Of a DNA stretch of 7,386 bases, positions 1 to 5,080 are shown piece after piece; positions within the stretch are counted from its first letter, which is position 1, and the number at the start of each line of letters is the position of its first letter. The DNA lies in assembly GCA_900551355.1 (NCBI GenBank), contig URVR01000084.1:1-7386 (forward strand), given 5' to 3'. Source of the DNA: an uncultured Eubacteriales bacterium. GTDB lineage: Bacteria > Bacillota > Clostridia > Oscillospirales > Oscillospiraceae. The position numbers were made by a program, and so were the translations under genes. The notes under the pieces are model-generated. The model had not been told where the DNA came from, made no database searches, and saw only the letters and a list, made by a program, of their open reading frames with translations.

Positions 1-48
1 CGAGATTCCTCTACGTCTCGTGGGCTCGGAGATGTGTATAAGAGACAG
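1..48 (+). other. Nextera adapter contamination, i7 side
   Basis: This is not genomic. Bases 1-6 (CGAGAT) are the end of the P7 flow-cell primer, 7-14 (TCCTCTAC) sit in the i7 index slot, 15-29 (GTCTCGTGGGCTCGG) are the Nextera read-2 adapter, and 30-48 (AGATGTGTATAAGAGACAG) are the 19-bp Tn5 mosaic end. The index read as GTAGAGGA matches, from memory, Nextera index N712. Genomic sequence begins at 49. Confidence 0.98.
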
Positions 49-237
49 GTCATAGGGGTCTCCCCTTCCCTGAATTTGATTTGATGATCCTATATTATAC
101 TGCACCGTCCGCGTTTCTTCAATCCGTTTTCCATTTTCCGGCGGAAGTTTTCTGCGGATGCGCCTGTTCCCTCCGGTTTTGGACAGCCTGCACAAAAGCG
201 GGCGGCACGATCTTACCACAATCGGCAAAATTACTTC
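49..237. other. Non-coding stretch upstream of the ABC operon
   Basis: I see no supportable gene here. A 60-codon open frame (81-263, +) begins with TTG, has no ribosome site and resembles no family. A small perfect inverted repeat, AGGGG-tct-CCCCT (54-66), could be the remains of a structure behind a gene cut off at the left edge, but it has no T-tract. An AT-rich patch (TATATTATAC, 91-100) resembles a -10 box but lacks a convincing -35 partner. Confidence 0.5.
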
Positions 238-266
238 TTTACATTATCGCGCTAAAGTGGTAGTAT
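238..266 (+). promoter_or_regulatory. Predicted sigma-A promoter of the ABC operon
   Basis: A -35-like TTTACA (238-243) and a -10-like TAGTAT (261-266) are separated by 17 bases, the optimal spacing for the housekeeping sigma factor. They match the consensus at 5/6 and 4/6 positions. Transcription would start near 273 and leave a leader of about 86 nt before the first start codon. That leader contains a small GGGC-GAAA-GCCC tetraloop hairpin (321-332) just ahead of the ribosome site. The assignment is from pattern only. Confidence 0.5.
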
Positions 267-273
267 GTTAGCG
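250..273. promoter_or_regulatory. Inverted repeat over the -10 region, possible operator
   Basis: CGCTAA (250-255) and TTAGCG (268-273) form a perfect 6-bp inverted repeat with a 12-bp centre that contains the proposed -10 box. The similarity extends outward: ATTA lies outside the left arm (offset by three bases) and TAAT follows the right arm directly. A dimeric repressor bound here would block the promoter. No regulator gene is present in the window, so the binding factor is unknown. Confidence 0.3.
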
Positions 274-358
274 TAATGAATGAGCGATACGGAACAGACC
301 GGATCGCGGAAAACAAAACCGGGCGAAAGCCCCTGACACCAAAATGGAGGACAATACA

Positions 359-1180
359 ATGAAAAAGCTGATGGCAATGCTGCTGGCACTGGTCATGGTG
401 ATGAGCCTGGCGGCCTGCGGCGAACAGAAAACAAACGACAACCAGGGCGACACCGCTTCCGATGACGCCAACACCCCCGCTGAGATCACCTACGCCGTGG
501 AGGCCGGCTCCGCCGGTGAGGAAGTGGCCCAGGCCAACGGCTTCAAGACCGTGTCTGTCGGCTCCCAGGCCAACGCACTGATGGAAGTGGACGCCGGCAC
601 CGCCGATGCCGCCATCATCGACCTGCTGATGGCCGGCGCCATGGTGGGCGAAGGCACCAGCTATCCCGACCTGAAGGTCACCGATCAGAAGCTGAACTCC
701 GAGCTGTACGGCGTCGGCTGCCGCAAGGGCAGCGACCTGACCTCCTTCATCAACAGCGTCATGTCCGCGGCGTATGCCGACGGCACCATGGTGGAGCTGG
801 CCAAGACCTACGGCGTGCAGGAGTCCCTGCTGGAGCAGCCCGCCTGTGAGTACACCGCCGCCGCGTCCGACAGCGATGTGCAGTACATCCAGGACAAGGG
901 CAAGCTGATCGTGGGCATCACCGAGTTCGCACCCATGGATTATCAGGATGCCAACGGCGAGTGGATCGGCTTTGACGCCGATATGGCCAAGCTGGTGGCC
1001 GAGAAGCTGGGCGTGGAAGTAGAGTTCCAGATCATCAACTGGGACATGAAGGTGGAAGAGCTGGACGGCAAGCAGATCGACTGCGTGTGGAACGGCATGA
1101 CCCTGACCGACGGCGTGCAGGCTGCCATGGAGTGCAGCAACGCCTACTGCGAGAACGCACAGGTGGTCATCACCAAGTAA
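359..1180 (+). CDS. Amino-acid-type ABC transporter substrate-binding lipoprotein with circularly permuted domain order
   Basis: This 273-residue extracytoplasmic lipoprotein should capture a small polar solute and hand it to the permease encoded next. The start at 359 is chosen over an in-frame ATG at 344 because GGAGG (346-350) lies 8 nt before it and the protein then begins with a classic signal peptide, MKKLMAMLLALVMVMSLAAC, with lipobox LAAC ending at Cys20. A polar linker (21-43) follows. Residues 44-160 (VEAGSAGE, ALMEVDAGTADAAIID, EGTSYPDL, YGVGCRKGSDL) match what is normally the C-terminal half of SBP family 3. Residues 172-273 (VQYIQDKGKLIVGITEFAPM, GEWIGFDADMAKLVAEKLGV, IDCVWNGMTLT, SNAYCENAQVV) match what is normally the N-terminal half. 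The stop falls exactly at the usual hinge. Asp88 matches the conserved amino-group ligand, but the arginine of the usual T-x-x-R motif is Val253. The ligand is unknown. Confidence 0.9.
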   Translation: MKKLMAMLLALVMVMSLAACGEQKTNDNQGDTASDDANTPAEITYAVEAGSAGEEVAQANGFKTVSVGSQANALMEVDAGTADAAIIDLLMAGAMVGEGTSYPDLKVTDQKLNSELYGVGCRKGSDLTSFINSVMSAAYADGTMVELAKTYGVQESLLEQPACEYTAAASDSDVQYIQDKGKLIVGITEFAPMDYQDANGEWIGFDADMAKLVAEKLGVEVEFQIINWDMKVEELDGKQIDCVWNGMTLTDGVQAAMECSNAYCENAQVVITK

Positions 1181-1220
1181 GTTGCCAGACGGCAGAAAAT
1201 ATGCTATCATAGTCTCCCAC

Positions 1221-1247
1221 GGCAGAGGGCGTCACACGTCCTCTGCC
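1221..1247 (+). promoter_or_regulatory. Stem-loop between binding-protein and permease genes
   Basis: GGCAGAGGGCGT (1221-1232) and ACGTCCTCTGCC (1236-1247) form a 12-bp stem with one G-T wobble and a three-base loop. Only three T residues follow, so it is a weak terminator at best. In binding-protein operons such a hairpin commonly protects the upstream message or partly attenuates transcription, giving more binding protein than permease. That role is inferred here. Confidence 0.6.
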
Positions 1248-1299
1248 TTTGGGCGGCTTATCCCCTCCCCGCGCAAGTAACCACGAAGGAGCTTTTTTC

Positions 1300-1956
1300 A
1301 TGTTTTGGACTGTCACCCTCTCCCTGCTGGCGGGCATGGGACAGCTGCTGAAGCTGTTCTTCCTGACGCTGCTGTTTTCCCTGCCGCTGGGACTTCTCAT
1401 CGCCTTCGCCCTGCGCAGCCGGTGCAAGCCGGTAAGCTGGCTTTTCAATGTGATCGTGTGGATCATCCGCGGTACGCCCCTGATGCTCCAGCTCATCATC
1501 ATCTTCTACGGGCCCGGCAAGTGGTTCGATTTCAACCTGTGGGGCCACTTTTCCGACGGGCGTATGGCGGCCTGCGTCATCGCCTTCGTCATCAACTACG
1601 CCTGTTACTTCGCCGTGATCTATAAGGGCGGCATCGAGAGCGTACCCATCGGCCAGCAGGAGGCCGGACAGGTGCTGGGCATGACCAAGAGCCAGATCTT
1701 CTTCAAGGTCACGCTGCTGCAGATGGTCAAGCGCATCGTGCCCCCCATGTCCAACGAGGTCATCACGCTGGTGAAGGACACCTCTCTGGCCAAGACCATC
1801 TCCATCATGGAGCTGATCATGACCGGCGAGTCCTACATGAAGTCCGCCGGCATCGTGTGGCCCCTGTTCTACACGGCGGTGTTCTATCTGGCCTTTGTGG
1901 GCATCCTGACGCTGCTGTTCAACTACATCGAGCGCAAGCTCAGCTATTTCCGCTAA
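1300..1956 (+). CDS. Polar amino acid ABC transporter permease (HisM/GlnP-like)
   Basis: A 218-residue inner-membrane permease that would form the translocation channel, probably as a homodimer because only one permease gene is present. AAGGAG (1286-1291) lies 8 nt before the ATG at 1300. A longer frame starting with TTG at 1249 would overlap the upstream hairpin region and adds a non-hydrophobic tail, so it is rejected. The protein has about five hydrophobic helices (roughly 5-40, 45-70, 88-108, 145-172, 185-210). It carries the family's RGTPLMLQL motif (57-65) and the cytoplasmic EAA loop EAGQVLGM (121-128), which couples to the ATPase. Length is normal for the family. The gene lies 119 bp after the binding-protein gene and 13 bp before the ATPase gene. 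Substrate specificity cannot be read from the sequence. Confidence 0.93.
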   Translation: MFWTVTLSLLAGMGQLLKLFFLTLLFSLPLGLLIAFALRSRCKPVSWLFNVIVWIIRGTPLMLQLIIIFYGPGKWFDFNLWGHFSDGRMAACVIAFVINYACYFAVIYKGGIESVPIGQQEAGQVLGMTKSQIFFKVTLLQMVKRIVPPMSNEVITLVKDTSLAKTISIMELIMTGESYMKSAGIVWPLFYTAVFYLAFVGILTLLFNYIERKLSYFR

Positions 1957-1969
1957 GGAGGTGCCGCAC

Positions 1970-2740
1970 ATGGCGATTCTGGACGTACAACACATCGAGA
2001 AGCACTTCGGCGACACCCCGGTGCTGAAGGACATCAGCTTTTCTCTGGAGGAGGGTCAGGCCCTGAGCATCATCGGTTCCTCCGGCAGCGGCAAGACCAC
2101 GCTGCTGCGGTGCCTGAACTTTCTGGAGACGCCGGACAGGGGCGTGATCTCTGTCCGGGGCGAAAAGCTGTTCGACGCAGCGGAGCATGCCTCCCGCTCT
2201 GAGAGCGACATCCGCAAGAAGCGGCTGCACTTCGGCCTGGTGTTCCAGAGCTTCAACCTGTTCCCCCAGTACACGGCGCTGCAGAATGTGACACTGGCCC
2301 GGGAGCTGATGGCCAAGTCGGAAAAGACCGGCGAGAGCCACGACGCCATCGTGGCCGAGGGCAAACGTCTGCTGGAGGATATCGGTCTGGGCCAGCGGAT
2401 GGACAACTACCCCCACCAGCTGTCCGGCGGACAGCAGCAGCGGGTAGCCATCGCCCGGGCGCTGGCCATGAAGCCGGACATTCTGTGCTTCGACGAGCCT
2501 ACCAGCGCGCTGGACCCGGAGCTGACCGGCGAGGTGCTCCGCGTCATCCGTGACCTTGCCGACCAGCACACCACCATGGTCATCGTCACCCACGAGATGG
2601 CCTTCGCCCGGGATGTGGCCGATCAGGTGATCTTCATGGACGGCGGCGTCATCGTGGAGCAAGGTCCCGCCAAAGAGGTCATCGACCACCCGCAGCAGGA
2701 GCGCACCCGCCAGTTCCTGGCGCGGTACAGCGAGGTGTAA
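1970..2740 (+). CDS. Polar amino acid ABC transporter ATP-binding protein (GlnQ/HisP-like)
   Basis: A 256-residue cytoplasmic ATPase that powers the importer. All catalytic motifs are intact: Walker A GSSGSGKTT (36-44), Q-loop Gln93, signature LSGGQ (151-155), Walker B ILCFDEP (171-177), D-loop SALD (179-182) and switch His208. The start is the ATG at 1970, 8 nt after a strong AAGGAGG (1955-1961) that overlaps the permease stop codon region. A GTG at 1961 in the same frame lies inside that ribosome site and is rejected. The 13-bp gap to the permease gene implies one transcript. The length and the T-S-A-L-D, E-Q-G-P features are typical of the GlnQ group. The residues between Walker A and the Q-loop (about 68-86) form a slightly long polar insertion. 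Confidence 0.95.
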   Translation: MAILDVQHIEKHFGDTPVLKDISFSLEEGQALSIIGSSGSGKTTLLRCLNFLETPDRGVISVRGEKLFDAAEHASRSESDIRKKRLHFGLVFQSFNLFPQYTALQNVTLARELMAKSEKTGESHDAIVAEGKRLLEDIGLGQRMDNYPHQLSGGQQQRVAIARALAMKPDILCFDEPTSALDPELTGEVLRVIRDLADQHTTMVIVTHEMAFARDVADQVIFMDGGVIVEQGPAKEVIDHPQQERTRQFLARYSEV

Positions 2741-2752
2741 AATTCAAGAGAC

Positions 2753-2788
2753 AAAAAGCCCTCCGTGCAGCGGCACGGAGGGCTTTTT
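2753..2788. terminator. Bidirectional terminator shared by the ABC operon and rnpB
   Basis: AAAAAGCCCTCCGTGC (2753-2768) and GCACGGAGGGCTTTTT (2773-2788) form a perfect 16-bp stem with an AGCG loop. It has a T5 run on the + strand and, by symmetry, a T5 run on the - strand. It starts 12 bp after the ATPase stop codon. It ends two bases from the 3' end of the convergent RNase P RNA gene, so it can end both transcripts. Confidence 0.92.
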
Positions 2789-2790
2789 CT

Positions 2791-3164
2791 GGTGCGAGCA
2801 GGCCTATAAGCCGGGTTCTGTTTTGACAGTCATCTATCTGGGCGTACCGTTGCCGGCACGCTCAAGCCACCCCGGGAGCAGCCGGGCCAGCCTATACGCT
2901 CCCATACCGGTGTTGCTCCGAATAGAGTTTACAGCGACGGTCACTTTCACGCGCCGTCGGGTGAGCTCTTACCTCGCCTTTCCACCCTTACCCTATAGCA
3001 GCGGAAACTGTGTTTCCGCTGCTATAGGGCGGTATATCTCTGTTGCACTTTTCCTGAAGTCGCCTTCGGCGGGCGTTACCCGTTATTCTTGCCCTGTGGA
3101 GCCCGGACTTTCCTCATGAACAGGCTTTCGCCTTGTCCCCGCGACTGTCCAGCCTGCTCGCACC
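2791..3164 (-). ncRNA. rnpB: RNase P RNA (bacterial, probably A-type)
   Basis: This is the catalytic RNA that trims tRNA 5' leaders. Read on the - strand it contains the hallmark GAGGAAAGTCCGGGCTC (3115-3099), a GGGTAAGGGTGGAAAGG block followed by GAGGTAAGAGCTCACC, and the 3' signature AACAGAACCCGGCTTATAG (2822-2804). The ends are set by the P1 helix: GGTGCGAGCAGGC pairs with GCCTGCTCGCACC (3164-3152 with 2803-2791). The length of about 374 nt is typical. One internal helix (2991-3029, P12 position) is a perfect 18-bp stem with a three-base loop. The gene is transcribed toward the ABC operon. Exact mature ends are inferred from P1. Confidence 0.95.
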
Positions 3165-3168
3165 CGTT

Positions 3169-3198
3169 ATTCTACCCCACAGGCACCGGGAAAGTCAA
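3169..3198 (-). promoter_or_regulatory. Predicted sigma-A promoter of rnpB
   Basis: On the - strand, TTGACT (3198-3193) and TAGAAT (3174-3169) are each 5/6 matches to the consensus, spaced by 18 bases. They place the start of transcription at about 3162-3164, which coincides with the 5' end of the P1 helix. The promoter begins 9 bp after the sipL-like stop codon, with no terminator between them, so readthrough from the sporulation gene into rnpB is possible. Confidence 0.75.
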
Positions 3199-3206
3199 TG
3201 CACAAT

Positions 3207-4703
3207 TCAGCGGACGCGGGGGATCAGCAGCATTTTGTCTGGCAGCTCCTCCCCCTCCAGCTGGTTGACGGTGCGCAGCAGCGTCTCGTCAGTGCGGTAC
3301 TGCTTCGCCACGTCCCACAGCGTCTCGCCCGGCAGCAGGCGGCGCAGCACCAGCGACGGCATACGCTCCTGCTCCGCCGGCTCCAGCAGCTCCCCGCCGC
3401 TGACGGCGGCGAACGGCTCCGGCTGGATATCCTCCGCCAGGAAGGTCACCACCTGCCGCACGTCGCAGCCGCCGGTGCCCATCTGCACCTCCGGCGCGCC
3501 GGACAGGCCGCAGGACACGCCCTGCACCGGCTCCTTTACCGGCAGCACCACCTCCGCCGTGCGCTCGGTGACGGACGGCGTATCCGACTCGTCCAGATAC
3601 AGAAGCCGTGTCCGAACGGTGGTGCGCAGGGCGGACTGCCCTTCCTCCGAAGTGACGGACGCGGCGGCGCAGTCGGCGTCCGTGATGAAGAAGAACGGCT
3701 TGTTCCCGCCGAAGTCCAGGTGCTCCACCGTCTCCTCCCGCAGGGCACGGTCGGGCCGCGCGGAGGGGACCGTCACCGTCTCCTGCTCCAGCCGCACCGG
3801 CTGGCGGATGCTGTACAGATCCTCCACGCAGGTACAGCGGGCCGTGCGGTAGGCGCACAGCAGCAGCCGCAGCTCCACGGAGACGGAGAAGCCGCCGCCG
3901 GTGTCGGAGCGCAGCACCCGCACCTCTCCGCCGGTGAGGCAGAGACGGGCGGTGTATTCGCCGTCCTCCGGCAGGCCGGTGCCGTCCAGTATCTGGGACA
4001 GCGGCAGCTCTCCGTCGTATGTATGCAGCTGCTGGTCCTGCCCGCGGTACAGGGCGGACAGTGTGACCTCACCCTTGACCACCAGCTTGCTGCCCACCGT
4101 CCGGCAGCTGGTGAGCCGGGGATACAGCCGGTACAGCAGCAACTCCTCCGGCACAGGCGAGGCCTGCACCTCCTGGGTCATGCTGATGTCCCGCTCCGCA
4201 GCGGCGTCCAGCAGGCTGACGGTGTGCTCCCGGCAGCGGGTACGCAGGGCGCTGTTTTCCTCCACGCCGCTGCAGAAACGGTGCGGCACCCGGGTGAAGC
4301 CCGTCATGGTCACCTCCGGCAGGACGCGGACATACAGCTTCCGGGCCGTGACGGCCTGGGCCTCCACCAGCAGCAGGCGGCCTGTGGCCCAGATGAGCTG
4401 CGACGACGCCAGCTGCCGGTCCTCCGCCGTGCAGGCGAAGGGCACCGACACCGCCAGGCTCCGCAGCCCTGCGCTCTCCTCCGAGGTGTACAGCACCGTG
4501 ACGCGCACCGTGCCGGAGACGGTGACGCGCTCCTCCGACGCGGTTTTTTCCCGGATGTACAGCTGTCCGCAGGCGCTGACGATCCGCGTCATATCGGGGC
4601 AGTATTCCGCGATGGCGGTCTCCATCGTCTCCTCATGGCTGACCGCCGCGTGACCTGTCTTTTCCCAGCAGGTCAGGTCTGTGAACTGTAAGCCTAATTC
4701 CAT
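3207..4703 (-). CDS. sipL: SipL-like spore morphogenetic protein (DUF3794 repeats plus C-terminal LysM)
   Basis: A 498-residue soluble protein without signal peptide or membrane helix. Its architecture matches SipL, the clostridial partner of SpoIVA needed to place the coat on the forespore (established in Clostridioides difficile). DUF3794/SPOCS-like beta-rich units are visible at about 25-135 and 175-285, with a more divergent one at about 300-410. Each has the V-x-G-x-V-x-(V/L)-x-x-L-Y pattern, for example VSGTVRVTVLY (62-72) and VKGEVTLSALY (209-219). A C-terminal LysM (about 451-495) shows LLPGETLWDVAKQY and the closing MLLIP. Its ATG is preceded by AGAGGG (4716-4711) 7 nt upstream, a site that can be buried in a hairpin. 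It lies 56 bp after a spoVM-like gene, whose product also works with SpoIVA. The family call is firm; the SipL orthology rests on architecture and context. Confidence 0.82.
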   Translation of the reverse strand: MELGLQFTDLTCWEKTGHAAVSHEETMETAIAEYCPDMTRIVSACGQLYIREKTASEERVTVSGTVRVTVLYTSEESAGLRSLAVSVPFACTAEDRQLASSQLIWATGRLLLVEAQAVTARKLYVRVLPEVTMTGFTRVPHRFCSGVEENSALRTRCREHTVSLLDAAAERDISMTQEVQASPVPEELLLYRLYPRLTSCRTVGSKLVVKGEVTLSALYRGQDQQLHTYDGELPLSQILDGTGLPEDGEYTARLCLTGGEVRVLRSDTGGGFSVSVELRLLLCAYRTARCTCVEDLYSIRQPVRLEQETVTVPSARPDRALREETVEHLDFGGNKPFFFITDADCAAASVTSEEGQSALRTTVRTRLLYLDESDTPSVTERTAEVVLPVKEPVQGVSCGLSGAPEVQMGTGGCDVRQVVTFLAEDIQPEPFAAVSGGELLEPAEQERMPSLVLRRLLPGETLWDVAKQYRTDETLLRTVNQLEGEELPDKMLLIPRVR

Positions 4704-4709
4704 GCTCTT

Positions 4710-4751
4710 GCCCTCTCATTTCTCCGTTGTACTGCCATGGTATGAGAGGAC
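4710..4751 (-). promoter_or_regulatory. Hairpin able to mask the sipL ribosome-binding site
   Basis: In the transcript, CCTCTCAT (4749-4742) pairs perfectly with ATGAGAGG (4719-4712) across a 22-nt loop. A wobble and a further G-C pair extend the stem to 10 bp (4751-4742 with 4719-4710). The distal arm contains the whole AGAGGG ribosome site of the downstream gene. There is no T-tract, so it is not a terminator. Translational control is inferred, not shown. Confidence 0.45.
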
Positions 4752-4759
4752 GGCCCCCG

Positions 4760-4834
4760 TTATTCCCGGATCCCGAAAATGCTGCGCAGCAGGCCGCGCA
4801 GGATGCGCGGCGACTTCCAGACGACGATCTTCAT
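4760..4834 (-). CDS. spoVM: SpoVM-like small amphipathic spore-coat anchor peptide
   Basis: A 24-residue peptide read as ATG (4834-4832) to TAA (4762-4760). It starts MKIVVWKSPRIL and ends RSIFGIRE. Aligned without gaps to Bacillus subtilis SpoVM (26 residues), it keeps Met1, Lys2, Lys7, Pro9, Leu12, Gly14, Arg17 and Gly21, with conservative changes elsewhere. SpoVM is an amphipathic helix that senses the convex forespore membrane and anchors SpoIVA there. A strong AGGAGG (4847-4842) lies 7 nt before the ATG and is encoded by the last codons of the preceding gene, so translation is probably coupled. The neighbours fit: rsgA and prkC upstream as in B. subtilis, and a sipL-like gene downstream. 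It is short enough for automated callers to miss. Confidence 0.85.
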   Translation of the reverse strand: MKIVVWKSPRILRGLLRSIFGIRE

Positions 4835-4838
4835 GGCG

Positions 4839-5000
4839 CTACCTCCTATTTTTCAGACAGGCGATCCCGCAGGCGATGAGCAGAAATGCCACCAGAAACA
4901 TCAGGCAGCCCACGGGAAAAACGGCTGCGATCAGGATGCCCAGCCCCAACGCCAGCGCGCAGATGCCGATGAAAAATCCGCCGCAGTTCCACCCTCTCAT
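4839..5000 (-). CDS. Small two-helix membrane protein, function unknown
   Basis: A 53-residue protein that I do not recognise. The ATG at 5000 has an excellent AAAGGAGGTG site (5017-5008) with AGGAGG 9 nt upstream. A much longer frame in register (from 5342) runs antisense to rsgA and through its terminator, and is rejected. The protein has two hydrophobic stretches, about 8-28 and 30-49, joined at Pro29, with a basic C-terminus (K-N-R-R) and five cysteines (6, 14, 32, 44, 48). It ends in TAG four bases before the spoVM-like start and carries that gene's ribosome site in its last codons. It follows the rsgA terminator, so it probably starts a separate transcript with spoVM and sipL. A sporulation role is guessed from context only. 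Confidence 0.7.
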   Translation of the reverse strand: MRGWNCGGFFIGICALALGLGILIAAVFPVGCLMFLVAFLLIACGIACLKNRR

Positions 5001-5037
5001 GCCGGAACACCTCCTTTGTTCCAGTATATGGGCGCGG

Positions 5038-5067
5038 AAAAAGCGGGGTGCAGACGCACCCCGCTTT
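5038..5067 (-). terminator. Rho-independent terminator after rsgA
   Basis: Read on the - strand, AAAGCGGGGTGC (5067-5056) and GCACCCCGCTTT (5051-5040) form a perfect 12-bp stem with a four-base loop, followed by a T5 run (5042-5038). It starts 13 bp after the rsgA stop and separates the prkC-rsgA unit from the small sporulation genes downstream. Confidence 0.88.
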
Positions 5068-5080
5068 CGTAAAACGGTTT

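Noticed and set aside
81..263. 60-codon open frame upstream of the ABC operon
   Set aside because: It starts at TTG without a ribosome site, resembles no family and overlaps the proposed operon promoter.
239..1210. Long antisense frame over the binding-protein gene
   Set aside because: It has the low-complexity His/Gly/Leu/Val composition expected from the reverse of GC-rich coding DNA, and the sense strand is a clear family member.
3198..4691. 497-codon frame antisense to the sipL-like gene, nearly the same length
   Set aside because: It is a mirror of codon bias in GC-rich DNA: Gln/Arg/Ala/His-rich, with no domain and no ribosome site. The opposite strand shows DUF3794 and LysM motifs.
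4694..4738. 14-codon frame (ATG at 4738, - strand) overlapping the sipL start, as a possible leader peptide
   Set aside because: It has no ribosome site and biased, unremarkable content.
5023..5030. CATATACT on the - strand ahead of the 53-residue gene, like a sporulation sigma-E -10 box
   Set aside because: It is a good -10 match, but no -35-like element lies at the expected distance; that position is inside the rsgA terminator stem. Left as a weak lead only.
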